64,000 bases of DNA from Taibaiella chishuiensis. Its GTDB lineage: Bacteria; Bacteroidota; Bacteroidia; Chitinophagales; Chitinophagaceae. Positions 16,224 through 24,282 of this stretch are shown piece after piece. The stretch covers positions 310,001 through 374,000 of the forward strand of contig NZ_PYGD01000003.1 in the NCBI RefSeq assembly GCF_003014535.1, written 5' to 3'. The position numbers and the translations under genes were made by a program. The notes under the pieces are model-generated. The model was not told where the DNA came from and did no database searches. It saw only the letters and a program-made list of their open reading frames with translations. Numbering within the stretch: the stretch's first letter is position 1; every line of letters starts with the position of its first letter.

Positions 16224-17414
16224 ATGCAATTAGCACAACGACTCAACCGAATATCAGAACCGCAAACGATCTTAATGGCCAAACTGGGCCGGGAACTTAA
16301 AGCAAAAGGGATCAATGTGATCGACCTGAGCCTGGGCGAACCGGACTTCAAAACACCGCAACACATTATCGATGCGGCCACCGAAGCGATGAACCAGGGG
16401 TATACCAAATACCCGCCCATAGCCGGTTTCGCAGAACTGCGGGAGGCCATCGTAACCAAACTGAAAAGAGACAATAACCTCGATTATAAACCGGAAGAAG
16501 TAATGGTGAGTACCGGCGCCAAACAGGTGCTGGCCAATGCCATCCTGAGCATCATCAACCCCGGCGACGAAGCCATCATCCCGACGCCTTTCTGGGTTAC
16601 CTATGCCTCCCTGGTATCGCTGGCTGAAGGCAAAAATGTATTCGTGCCCTGTTCTATCGAAGACCATTTTAAAATAACACCCGAGAAGCTGGAAGCGGCT
16701 ATTACCGGGCGTACCCGGCTCTTTATCTTCTCTTCGCCCTGCAACCCCTCCGGCGCGGTATACTCCAGGGAAGAACTGCGGGCCCTGGCCGATGTATTTG
16801 TTAAATATCCCGATATCGTGATCATCAGCGATGAGATCTATGAATATATCAATTATGTAGGCGGGCACGAAAGCATTGCCCAGTTTACCGAACTGCGCGA
16901 CCGTACCGTGGTGGTGAATGGCTTTGCCAAAGGCTTTGCCATGACCGGCTGGCGCCTGGGTTATATGGCGGCGCCCAAAGAGCTGATCCAGGCCTGCGAT
17001 AAGCTGCAGGGCCAGTTTACTTCCGGCGCTAATTCCATTGCACAGCGCGCGGCCATTACCGCCCTGCTGGCCGATCTTACGCCCTCGTTCGATATGGTTA
17101 AAGCCTTTAAAGAGCGTAAAGAGTACATTATCCCGGCTTTACAGGCGATCCCGGGTATACGCATCAGCGCACCCGAAGGCGCCTTTTACGCCTTCCCCGA
17201 TGTGTCGTCGTTCTATGGCAAGTCTTACAACGGGCAGGCCATCAACAATGCCGACGATATGGCCATGTACCTGCTCCATACCGGTCATGTGATCGGTGTA
17301 AGCGGCGCTGCCTTCGGCGATAATAATTGTATCCGGTTCTCCTTTGCCGCATCGATGGACACGCTCAGAGAAGGTATCCGCAGGCTTACAGAGGCCCTGG
17401 CAGCCCTGCAATAA
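16224..17414 (+). CDS. Pyridoxal-phosphate aminotransferase, aspartate aminotransferase family (class I)
   Basis: 396 residues. Seen: the substrate-binding loop SLGEPDFKTPQHI near the N terminus, NPSGAVYSREEL (Asn contacting PLP), SDEIYEYINY (Asp/Tyr contacts), the PLP lysine Lys236 in NGFAKGFAMTGWRLGYM, and the C-terminal Arg in NNCIRFSFAAS that binds the alpha-carboxylate. It belongs to the aspartate/prephenate aminotransferase subgroup Ib, with oxaloacetate or prephenate as likely substrates. A TACCTTCG box (one mismatch to TAnnTTTG) is at 16176-16183, 40 bases before the ATG. A terminator follows at 17447. Confidence 0.93.
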   Translation: MQLAQRLNRISEPQTILMAKLGRELKAKGINVIDLSLGEPDFKTPQHIIDAATEAMNQGYTKYPPIAGFAELREAIVTKLKRDNNLDYKPEEVMVSTGAKQVLANAILSIINPGDEAIIPTPFWVTYASLVSLAEGKNVFVPCSIEDHFKITPEKLEAAITGRTRLFIFSSPCNPSGAVYSREELRALADVFVKYPDIVIISDEIYEYINYVGGHESIAQFTELRDRTVVVNGFAKGFAMTGWRLGYMAAPKELIQACDKLQGQFTSGANSIAQRAAITALLADLTPSFDMVKAFKERKEYIIPALQAIPGIRISAPEGAFYAFPDVSSFYGKSYNGQAINNADDMAMYLLHTGHVIGVSGAAFGDNNCIRFSFAASMDTLREGIRRLTEALAALQ

Positions 17415-17446
17415 CCGGCTGTCTTTTTACGTTAAAATATGTAACC

Positions 17447-17474
17447 AGGTTTAAGTTCCGGCTTAAACCTTTTT
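17447..17474 (+). terminator. Intrinsic terminator after the aminotransferase
   Basis: Stem AGGTTTAAG/CTTAAACCT (17447-17455 with 17462-17470), followed by a T run. Confidence 0.85.
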
Positions 17475-17511
17475 ACGGATATGATGTCTATTGGATATAA
17501 AAATTAGCGCC

Positions 17512-18171
17512 ATGAGCAAACTATTTTCCGCTTTCAGTCTTGCAGCCCTGGTCATGTTTACCCTGTCTTCCTGTCTCAGGGACGACCGGTACGTGCCGGC
17601 CCCGCCGCAACCCCAGAAGTATACGTACGACGACGAATTTGAAAACAATAACAACAACTGGAACTTTGTCGATCAGGCCAATAAGGCCTATGGCGTAGTC
17701 AGCAACGGTACGTTCAAGTTCGATTATAACGACGATTTATCAGAAGCCTATTATGTTTCTAAAAATATAGGTTTTAATTATTATAACGATTTTACCCTGT
17801 ATACCCGTATCGGCTCCAATAATAATATGGGATTGCTGTTCGGTTACCGGGAAAACAGCCAGACCTACGGTTACAGTTTTACCATAGATTATAATGGCAG
17901 GTATGCCCTCTACGACGAAGGCGGTAATGGCTACGGACCTAATGTGCAGACACTTGTAGCCGCAAGTAACACGACCGGCGCAGGCCGCGGTAATGGCGAC
18001 TGGAACGACCTGAGACTCGAACAAAGGGGCAACCGCTGGATCGGTTATGTAAACAACGTGCAGGTATTCAATATCGACGCACAAAAACTGATCGGCACCA
18101 ATGTGGGCTTTGTAAACGTAGCCAATACCCAGGGCGAAGCCGACTACCTGCAGGTAGACTGGTACAATTAA
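17512..18171 (+). CDS. Lipoprotein with a LamG / DUF1080-like beta-sandwich domain
   Basis: 219 residues from ATG 17512. The start MSKLFSAFSLAALVMFTLSSC is a lipoprotein signal with Cys21 as the lipidation site. The mature part (DDEFENNNNNWNFVDQ ... GLLFGYRENSQTYGYSFTI ... WNDLRLEQRGNRWIGYVNN ... NVGFVNVANTQGEADYLQVDW) has the strand pattern of a concanavalin-like jelly roll as in DUF1080 or LamG proteins. That points to carbohydrate binding or a structural surface role. No catalytic residues can be assigned. An ORF extension to 17491 adds seven residues without merit. Single gene between two terminators. Confidence 0.8.
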   Translation: MSKLFSAFSLAALVMFTLSSCLRDDRYVPAPPQPQKYTYDDEFENNNNNWNFVDQANKAYGVVSNGTFKFDYNDDLSEAYYVSKNIGFNYYNDFTLYTRIGSNNNMGLLFGYRENSQTYGYSFTIDYNGRYALYDEGGNGYGPNVQTLVAASNTTGAGRGNGDWNDLRLEQRGNRWIGYVNNVQVFNIDAQKLIGTNVGFVNVANTQGEADYLQVDWYN

Positions 18172-18201
18172 CGATTGACTTTTGACTTCAATAATGAAAA
18201 G

Positions 18202-18236
18202 GGTTTGTAATGATTTATATTACAAACCTTTTTTCT
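18202..18236 (+). terminator. Intrinsic terminator after the 17512 lipoprotein
   Basis: Stem GGTTTGTAAT/ATTACAAACC (18202-18211 with 18219-18228), followed by TTTTTT. Confidence 0.92.
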
Positions 18237-18253
18237 TTGCCATAAACATCAGT

Positions 18254-18261
18254 TACCTTTG
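18254..18261 (+). promoter_or_regulatory. -7 promoter element of purD
   Basis: TACCTTTG fits TAnnTTTG. A TTTG at 18236-18239 lies 14 bases upstream, closer than the usual 19 or so, so the -33 part is uncertain. The leader to the purD ATG is about 45 bases. Confidence 0.55.
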
Positions 18262-18311
18262 CGGTTTCTTTTTCATTACGCCATTGATCCGCTAGGGGAT
18301 CCTTAGATATT

Positions 18312-19583
18312 ATGAATATTTTACTGTTAGGTTCGGGTGGCCGCGAATGCGCACTGTCCTGGAAACTGAGTCAAAGCGATTTATGCGACCAGCTGTTTAT
18401 TGCACCCGGCAATGCGGGTACCGCTGCATACGGAACCAATGTACCCTTGTCTATCGTCGATTTTGAGGGCATTAAATCTTTTTGCCTGGACAATAACATC
18501 GAATTGTTATTGCCCGGCGGCGAAGATGCCCTGGTAGCCGGTATCTACGATTATTTCAAAAATGAAGAAACCCTCCGTCATATCATTGTAGCCGGTCCTT
18601 CGCGCGCCGGCGCACAACTGGAAGGCAGTAAGGCCTTTTCCAAAAAGTTCATGCAGCGCCATGGCATTCCTACGGCAGCCTATCGCGAATTCGACGAGGC
18701 CAGCTTTGATGAGGGCCTGCAATACCTCGATCAGCATACCGTACCTATCGTACTGAAGGCCGATGGCCTGGCAGCCGGCAAGGGCGTAGTGATTACCAGC
18801 GATAAAGAAGAAGCCAAAAAAGTATTTGCTTCCATGATTAAGGAAGCCCAGTTTGGCGATGCGGGTAAAAAAGTAGTGGTAGAACAATTCCTGACCGGTA
18901 TCGAAGTGTCTGTATTCGTACTGACCGACGGCGACCATTACGTGGTATTGCCGGAGGCCAAGGATTATAAGCGTATCGGCGAAGGCGATACCGGGCCCAA
19001 CACGGGTGGCATGGGCGCTGTATCGCCCGTACCCTTTGCACAGGGAACCTTTATGGAGCAGGTCATCTGCCGTATTATAGATCCTACGGTAAAAGGACTT
19101 AAAGCCGAACAGATCACCTACCAGGGCTTTATCTTCTTCGGCCTGATTAATGTAAACGGGGATCCTTATGTGATCGAATACAATTGCCGTATGGGCGATC
19201 CTGAAACCGAAGTGGTGATGCCCAGGCTGGAATCCGACCTGGTAGCCTTACTGCAGCAGATGCATGCCGGCAAGCTGGATAGCGCCGTAATGAAACACAG
19301 CGATAAAGCGGCTGCAGCGGTAATGCTGGTATCGGCGGGTTATCCTGAAGCTTATGAAAAAGGCAAAGTGATGAGCGGCCTGGATACGGTGCAAGACAGT
19401 ATATTATTCCATGCCGGTACAGCGCAAAAAGAAGCGGAAGTGCTGACCAATGGCGGACGCGTACTGGCCGTTACCGCTTATGGCGACAATATCAAAGCAG
19501 CGCTGGCAACGGCCTACGGCAATGCGGAAAAGATTAACTTTGAAGGAAAATACTACCGGAAAGATATCGGTTACGAGTTCTAA
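18312..19583 (+). CDS. purD: Phosphoribosylamine-glycine ligase
   Basis: 423 residues, full length. ATP-dependent joining of glycine to phosphoribosylamine, the second step of purine synthesis. Seen: the N-terminal LLLGSGGRECALSWKL, the ATP-grasp region VLKADGLAAGKGVVI, the signature NTGGMGAVSPVP, and the metal-binding YNCRMGDPETEVVMP. The next gene starts 33 bases downstream on the same strand with no terminator between, so purD and the DUF3109 gene are probably cotranscribed. A TAnnTTTG box lies 50 bases upstream. Confidence 0.97.
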   Translation: MNILLLGSGGRECALSWKLSQSDLCDQLFIAPGNAGTAAYGTNVPLSIVDFEGIKSFCLDNNIELLLPGGEDALVAGIYDYFKNEETLRHIIVAGPSRAGAQLEGSKAFSKKFMQRHGIPTAAYREFDEASFDEGLQYLDQHTVPIVLKADGLAAGKGVVITSDKEEAKKVFASMIKEAQFGDAGKKVVVEQFLTGIEVSVFVLTDGDHYVVLPEAKDYKRIGEGDTGPNTGGMGAVSPVPFAQGTFMEQVICRIIDPTVKGLKAEQITYQGFIFFGLINVNGDPYVIEYNCRMGDPETEVVMPRLESDLVALLQQMHAGKLDSAVMKHSDKAAAAVMLVSAGYPEAYEKGKVMSGLDTVQDSILFHAGTAQKEAEVLTNGGRVLAVTAYGDNIKAALATAYGNAEKINFEGKYYRKDIGYEF

Positions 19584-19616
19584 GCCGGCATAGCTAAAAT
19601 AATAAGTACAAACATC

Positions 19617-20195
19617 ATGATAGCGATAGATAATGTATTGATCAGTGACGATGTGATAGAGCAGCATTTTGTTTGCGACCTGAGCAAGTGCAAGGGCGGG
19701 TGTTGCGTAGACGGCGATACCGGTGCACCGATCACCCAGGAAGAGGCCGATATCATCGAAGATATTTACCCGAAGATAAAACACCTGCTCAGTCCCGAAG
19801 CTATCGGGCTGATCGAAGAGGATGGTACGCATACCTTCGACGACGAATATGGTCTGGTAACGCCTACGCTTAACGGCGGCATCTGCGTATACGGTTATTA
19901 CGACGAGGCGGGCATCGTAAAATGCGCCATGGAACATGAATACAAGCTGGGTAATATCGACTTTAAAAAGCCGATCAGCTGTAACCTGTTTCCCATACGC
20001 ATTACAGAGTACGATACTTACGAGGCCATGAACTACGAGCCCCGTAAGCCTATGTGCCGGCCGGCCTGTAAACTGGGCAAATCGTTGAAGGTACCGGTAT
20101 ACCAGTTCCTGAAGGAGCCGCTGATCCGTAAGTACGGCGAGGAGTTTTACCAGGCCCTGGACGCTACGGCGCAGGCCTATTACAAGGATAAATAG
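19617..20195 (+). CDS. DUF3109 family cysteine-cluster protein
   Basis: 192 residues. The N-terminal cluster CDLSKCKGGCCVDGD, with further Cys at GGICVYG, VKCAMEH, ISCNLFPIR and PMCRPACKLG, is the pattern of DUF3109, related to the YkgJ group. These cysteines are thought to bind zinc or an Fe-S cluster, but a reaction is not known. No signal peptide, so cytoplasmic. It follows purD by 33 bases and ends at a strong bidirectional hairpin, suggesting a two-gene transcript. Confidence 0.88.
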   Translation: MIAIDNVLISDDVIEQHFVCDLSKCKGGCCVDGDTGAPITQEEADIIEDIYPKIKHLLSPEAIGLIEEDGTHTFDDEYGLVTPTLNGGICVYGYYDEAGIVKCAMEHEYKLGNIDFKKPISCNLFPIRITEYDTYEAMNYEPRKPMCRPACKLGKSLKVPVYQFLKEPLIRKYGEEFYQALDATAQAYYKDK

Positions 20196-20222
20196 TAATC
20201 CTGCCTGATTTTATTATAACCT

Positions 20223-20254
20223 AAAAGCCCGGGAGCATACGCTCCCGGGCTTTT
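20223..20254. terminator. Bidirectional terminator between DUF3109 and mrp genes
   Basis: A 14-bp perfect stem AAAAGCCCGGGAGC/GCTCCCGGGCTTTT (20223-20236 with 20241-20254) has the loop ATAC and A and T runs on the two sides. Confidence 0.93.
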
Positions 20255-20284
20255 GATTGCAGCTTATTGCTGGTGTTATAATTA

Positions 20285-21382
20285 TTAAGCCGGTATGGTT
20301 AATACACGGGTAGGATCGAGGTTGGCATTACGCATCGATACGCTGCGGGCCACTTCGGCGGCCACATGCAGGAAAGCGTCTTTACTTGCCGGGTCGTCGT
20401 TGAGCACTGCCGGTATACCCCGGTCGCCGCCTTCGCGGATGCTTTGTACAATAGGCACTTCACCGAGGAAAGGCACTTCAAACTGTTCGGCCAGCTGTTT
20501 GCCCCCGTCTTTGCCAAAGATGTAGTATTTATTTTCGGGCAATTCGGCAGGGGTAAAATAGGCCATGTTTTCTACAACACCCAGTATCGGTACATTGATC
20601 TGGCCCTGCTTGAACATCATCATTGCCTTCTTGGCATCGGCCATGGCTACTGCCTGCGGCGTGGTTACCACCACTACACCGGTTACCGGTACGGTCTGTA
20701 CCAGGGTCAGGTGGATATCGCCGGTGCCCGGGGGCAGATCGAGGATCAGGTAGTCCAGTTCATCCCAGTATACATCGCTGATAAACTGGCGCAGGGCAGA
20801 GGTGGCCATGGGGCCGCGCCAGAGCACTGCTTGTTTCTCGTCTACCAGCAGGCCGATAGACATCACCTTGATGCCGAAGCGTTCGATGGGTTCGATCATG
20901 CCTTTTTCGCCTACATTACGCATCATAGGCCGTTCGCCCTGGATACCAAACATGATGGGTACCGAAGGACCATAGATATCGGCATCGAGGATGCCTACTT
21001 TAGCTCCTTCCTGGGCCAGTGCCAGTGCGAGGTTGGTGGATACGGTAGATTTGCCTACGCCACCTTTGCCGGAGGCTACGGCAATAATATTTTTTACATT
21101 AGGTAATACCGCACCGCCGTCTTTACGGTTCGAATTGACCCTTGCAGTCATATTCACGGTTACCTGGGCTTCTTTATTCACAAAAATGCGTACTGCATTC
21201 ACACAGGCCGAACGGATCATCTCCTTCATGGGGCAGGCCGGTGTGGTCAGTTCTACCGTAAAGGATACGGCCAGTCCGTCGATCTTGATGTCTTTAATCA
21301 TATTAAGGGTAACCAGGTCCTTGCCCAGGTCCGGGTCATCCACATTGGTCAACGCTTTTAATACTGCTTCTTCCGTAATCAT
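20285..21382 (-). CDS. mrp: Mrp/NBP35 (ApbC) family Fe-S cluster carrier ATPase
   Basis: 365 residues from ATG 21382. Residues about 1-90 are a MIP18/DUF59 domain (VDDPDLGKDLVTLNMIKDI ... TTPACPMKEMIRSA). Residues about 100-350 are the ParA/MinD-like ATPase with the deviant Walker A ASGKGGVGKSTVSTNLAL and DADIYGPSVPIMFG. By family it holds and transfers Fe-S clusters in the cytosol. The frame is open further to 21454, but those residues run across the leader and would sit beside the -7 box at 21463. It is a single-gene unit with a bidirectional terminator. Confidence 0.93.
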   Translation of the reverse strand: MITEEAVLKALTNVDDPDLGKDLVTLNMIKDIKIDGLAVSFTVELTTPACPMKEMIRSACVNAVRIFVNKEAQVTVNMTARVNSNRKDGGAVLPNVKNIIAVASGKGGVGKSTVSTNLALALAQEGAKVGILDADIYGPSVPIMFGIQGERPMMRNVGEKGMIEPIERFGIKVMSIGLLVDEKQAVLWRGPMATSALRQFISDVYWDELDYLILDLPPGTGDIHLTLVQTVPVTGVVVVTTPQAVAMADAKKAMMMFKQGQINVPILGVVENMAYFTPAELPENKYYIFGKDGGKQLAEQFEVPFLGEVPIVQSIREGGDRGIPAVLNDDPASKDAFLHVAAEVARSVSMRNANLDPTRVLTIPA

Positions 21383-21462
21383 TAGGTAAAATATTAAATC
21401 AGATTCTTCGTTTAAACAGAACGGCCCGCAGATTGTTGTTGTCTGCAACGGCATTCAGCCTG

Positions 21463-21470
21463 CAAAGTTA
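21463..21470 (-). promoter_or_regulatory. -7 promoter element of mrp
   Basis: TAACTTTG on the minus strand fits TAnnTTTG exactly, about 80 bases upstream of the mrp ATG. No -33 TTTG at the standard spacing. Confidence 0.5.
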
Positions 21471-21558
21471 AGGGTTATACCGCTCTTTTACGGGTAACAG
21501 AAACTATAATTGTATTGTTATTAATGATAAACATTAACCTTATTTAAGGCCTTTGCCT

Positions 21559-21566
21559 TATTTTTG
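21559..21566 (+). promoter_or_regulatory. -7 promoter element abutting the 21569 gene
   Basis: TATTTTTG fits TAnnTTTG and ends only two bases before the first ATG (21569). Transcription would start inside the first codons, so either the second ATG (21572) is used on a leaderless mRNA or the real promoter is elsewhere. Confidence 0.45.
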
Positions 21567-21568
21567 CC

Positions 21569-22210
21569 ATGATGACGCGTACTACGAAATATATATTCCT
21601 GTTGGTTGTTACCTGTTTCCTGTTCAGCGCTTCCTTTGCGCAGCGCTTCTGGGACGAAGTGATCCAGATCACGGGCGTTACCATGACGGCAGACAGTCTC
21701 CGGGCCGTACCGAATGTTACCGTAACGGTTAAAAGTAAAGACCGGGGAACCTACTCCGGCGCGCAGGGCGTTTTTTCGCTGGTGTGCGCCAAAGGCGATA
21801 CGCTCAGTTTCAGCGCTGTGGGGTACCGGGGTAAAGAGTTCGTAGTGCCCGATGTGGAAGGCCGTTATTTCAACGTGATCCAACTGATGACGCAGGATAC
21901 CTTTTACCTGCCCGAAACCATTATCCGTCCTATCCCTTACGGCGAAGAGTTCGACTATGCCTTTAAGTACTGGGAGGTGCCGGATGATAAATATGAGGTG
22001 GCCCGTAAAAATACCAATAAGCGTACTATGCTGTACCTGATGGCCACACTGCCGCGCGACGGCCGTGAAAGCCAGGCAGCTTACCAGGCCAACCAGGCCA
22101 ACCAGGCTACCTATTATGGTCAGCAGCGCCCGATCGGCATCTTCAACCCCTTGAAATGGAACGAGTTCTTCCAGTCCTGGAAACGCGGCGATTTCCGGAA
22201 GAAGTATTAA
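21569..22210 (+). CDS. Secreted carboxypeptidase-like regulatory domain protein
   Basis: 213 residues with a signal peptide (ending SASFAQ, residue 25). Residues about 34-110 form a carboxypeptidase-regulatory-like beta domain (GVTMTADSLRAVPNVTVTV ... LSFSAVGYRGKEFVV). The C-terminal part, with a short YQANQANQATYY repeat coded by a 9-base tandem repeat near 22085, ends in a basic helix. Such proteins occur beside or as parts of outer-membrane systems in Bacteroidota, and function is unknown. A second protein of the same kind is at 37367. ATG 21572 is an alternative start. Confidence 0.78.
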   Translation: MMTRTTKYIFLLVVTCFLFSASFAQRFWDEVIQITGVTMTADSLRAVPNVTVTVKSKDRGTYSGAQGVFSLVCAKGDTLSFSAVGYRGKEFVVPDVEGRYFNVIQLMTQDTFYLPETIIRPIPYGEEFDYAFKYWEVPDDKYEVARKNTNKRTMLYLMATLPRDGRESQAAYQANQANQATYYGQQRPIGIFNPLKWNEFFQSWKRGDFRKKY

Positions 22211-22312
22211 TGCCCCAACTTCGCGGTTAATTTTTCAGTCTTATAAGGTAAATCCTTAATTTTACGGAGGGCCGGGCGCCCTGTTTACATTATTTATATC
22301 AAAACCAAAGCA

Positions 22313-22792
22313 ATGAAAAAACTATTGATCCTTTCCACCTTATTCCTTTCGCTCGCAGGCACTACTGCCATGGCACAAAGCAATGGCAACAAAAAGGCCT
22401 ACGGCGCTGCATTCAAACAGGCTGAAGCGATCGCATCGCCCGGCCGGCTCGATGTGATGATGAAGGGAAAAGAGAAACTTGAAAATATACAGCTGAGCGG
22501 TTATATTTCTGAAGTATGCCAGAAAGAAGGTTGCTGGTTACGGCTCAGGACCAATAAGTCGATAGAAGATGATATGTTCGTAAAAATGAAAGACCACGCT
22601 TTTTTACTGCCTAAGGATATTGCCGGCAAATCGGCGATCATCAATGGCACCGTGGTGAAAAAAGTACAGAGTGTAGCCGAACAGCAGCACTACCTGGAAG
22701 ATGCAGGCGCTTCTAAAGAGGAGATCGCCAAAATTACCCAGCCTAAAGAAACTTACCAGATGCAGGCTACGGGTGTTGTATTGCTCGACTGA
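22313..22792 (+). CDS. DUF4920 domain protein, periplasmic
   Basis: 159 residues with a signal peptide (MKKLLILSTLFLSLAGTTAMA). The mature part carries LSGYISEVCQKEGCWLRL, the conserved DUF4920 stretch with a Cys-x4-Cys pair, then SAIINGTVVKKV, an OB-fold-like strand pattern. By family it is a periplasmic protein of unknown function, possibly metal- or redox-linked because of the cysteines. It lies 102 bases after the 21569 gene and ends at a strong terminator, so the two could share a transcript. Confidence 0.85.
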   Translation: MKKLLILSTLFLSLAGTTAMAQSNGNKKAYGAAFKQAEAIASPGRLDVMMKGKEKLENIQLSGYISEVCQKEGCWLRLRTNKSIEDDMFVKMKDHAFLLPKDIAGKSAIINGTVVKKVQSVAEQQHYLEDAGASKEEIAKITQPKETYQMQATGVVLLD

Positions 22793-22812
22793 TCCCAAAT
22801 TTACCGATAGAT

Positions 22813-22850
22813 AAAACGAGGCGCAACCCGGGTTGTGCCTCGTTTATTTT
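22813..22850 (+). terminator. Intrinsic terminator after the DUF4920 gene
   Basis: A long stem (AAACGAGGC... paired with ...GCCTCGTTT, about 14-16 bp with one G-U pair) is followed by ATTTTTAG. Confidence 0.92.
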
Positions 22851-22958
22851 TAGAGCATGTATGTCGAGTTATGGTTGTTTTAATTTATGTGTAAATTCTT
22901 AACATGGGGTTTTGAATAAAAAAAATTATTTTTACCGTCTAAAAAAGTACAGACACAC

Positions 22959-24263
22959 ATGAATAAAAAGATCGTAATGCTGACCGCCGGTGTGGCATTA
23001 GCCTCCGTTTCTTTTGCCCAGAAGGGAAAAATAAATGAAGCGGTAAAAGAACTGGATAATATCGAGATTGCTAAAGTAAAAAAAGATGACGCCGCTGCGA
23101 CTGCATCTTTATTGAAGGCGAAAGAGGCGATCGACCTTGCCGTTAACGACGAGTCGACCAAAACAAATGCCAAAGCCTGGTTTACGAAAGCTACTGTTTA
23201 CATGGCTATGCAGGAAAACCCGCAGACCAAAGCCGAAAATCCTTATGTAGAAGGTATTGCGGCATTGAACAAAGCGATCGAACTCGATAAAAAATATGCG
23301 ACCGACGATAAGGCTGCATCCCTGTTGGCCAACGGTGCTTTCTATTACTACAACCAGGGTATTGTCGAGTATAACGAATCTAAATACGAAGCGTCTTATA
23401 ACGCGTTTAAAAGCGGTTCGGATCTTACCGGCGCCGATAAAGACAAACGTTTTGCAGCTATGCCTATTATCGATACCATCAGGGCACAGTCTAAAATGTT
23501 TATGGGCTTTACCTCTTTTTACGCCGAAAAATATGACCGTGCTTTGCCTTTGCTGATCGAAGCCAAATCAAGTCCTTACCTGAGTAAAGAATCCAACGTA
23601 TACCTGGTACTGGCGCAGGCTTACGAAAAGACCGGTAAAAAAGACCAGCAGCTGGCTACCCTGCAGGAGGCCAAACAAAAATTCCCGGAAGATAAAAACG
23701 TAGCCAATGCGGAGCTGAACTACTTCATCTCTTCCGGTAAAGAGTCGGAAATGACTGAGAAACTGGAAGCTGCTGCAGCAAAAGAGCCCAATAACCCCGA
23801 ACTGGCTTTCAACCTGGGCATCATCTACGAAGGTATGGCCAATCCTAAAGGTGGCGCTGCGCCGCCTGCCAATGCGGCCGACCTCAACAGCAAAGCGGCA
23901 ACGGCTTACGGCAAAGCCCTGGCCCTGGCCCCGGACAATGCCAACTATAACTACCAGTATGGCGCCTTCTACTACAACCAGGCTGCTACCTTAAATACGA
24001 AAATGAATAATCTCGGCTCTTCCAAAGCAGAACAGCAACAATACAATAACATGCTGAAACAAAGGGATGAGTTATTTGAAAAAGCATTGCCGCTGCTGGA
24101 AAAAAGCCGCAACTCATTTGCGCCACGTGAAGGCAAGCTGACCCGCGAAGAGCATTCCTTCTACAGGCAGTCGCTCGAGGCCCTGGCCAAGATCTACGCG
24201 ATCCAGGACAAACTGGATAAAGCCGGAGAAGTGAAAAAGAAATTGAACAGCCTGCCGGAATAA
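22959..24263 (+). CDS. Secreted tetratricopeptide-repeat protein
   Basis: 434 residues: signal peptide (MNKKIVMLTAGVALASVSFA), then alpha-helical repeats of TPR type. Recognisable units include AKAWFTKATVYMAMQE, ALPLLIEAKSSPYLSKESN, NVYLVLAQAYEKTGKKDQQ, PELAFNLGIIYEGMANPKG and NYNYQYGAFYYNQAATL. A Pro/Ala linker (GGAAPPANAADLNSKA) lies near residue 305. TPR proteins are scaffolds for protein assembly; in Bacteroidota such periplasmic ones are common, and the partner here is unknown. Its terminator is formed from bases that also code the last residues of the convergent DUF3810 gene. Confidence 0.85.
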   Translation: MNKKIVMLTAGVALASVSFAQKGKINEAVKELDNIEIAKVKKDDAAATASLLKAKEAIDLAVNDESTKTNAKAWFTKATVYMAMQENPQTKAENPYVEGIAALNKAIELDKKYATDDKAASLLANGAFYYYNQGIVEYNESKYEASYNAFKSGSDLTGADKDKRFAAMPIIDTIRAQSKMFMGFTSFYAEKYDRALPLLIEAKSSPYLSKESNVYLVLAQAYEKTGKKDQQLATLQEAKQKFPEDKNVANAELNYFISSGKESEMTEKLEAAAAKEPNNPELAFNLGIIYEGMANPKGGAAPPANAADLNSKAATAYGKALALAPDNANYNYQYGAFYYNQAATLNTKMNNLGSSKAEQQQYNNMLKQRDELFEKALPLLEKSRNSFAPREGKLTREEHSFYRQSLEALAKIYAIQDKLDKAGEVKKKLNSLPE

Positions 24264-24282
24264 GCAGGAGGAAAAATACCGT

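Noticed and set aside
18285-18305. Possible purine riboswitch in the purD leader
   Set aside because: Only a short GATCC/GGATC stem is seen; the leader is about 45 bases, too short for a purine aptamer.
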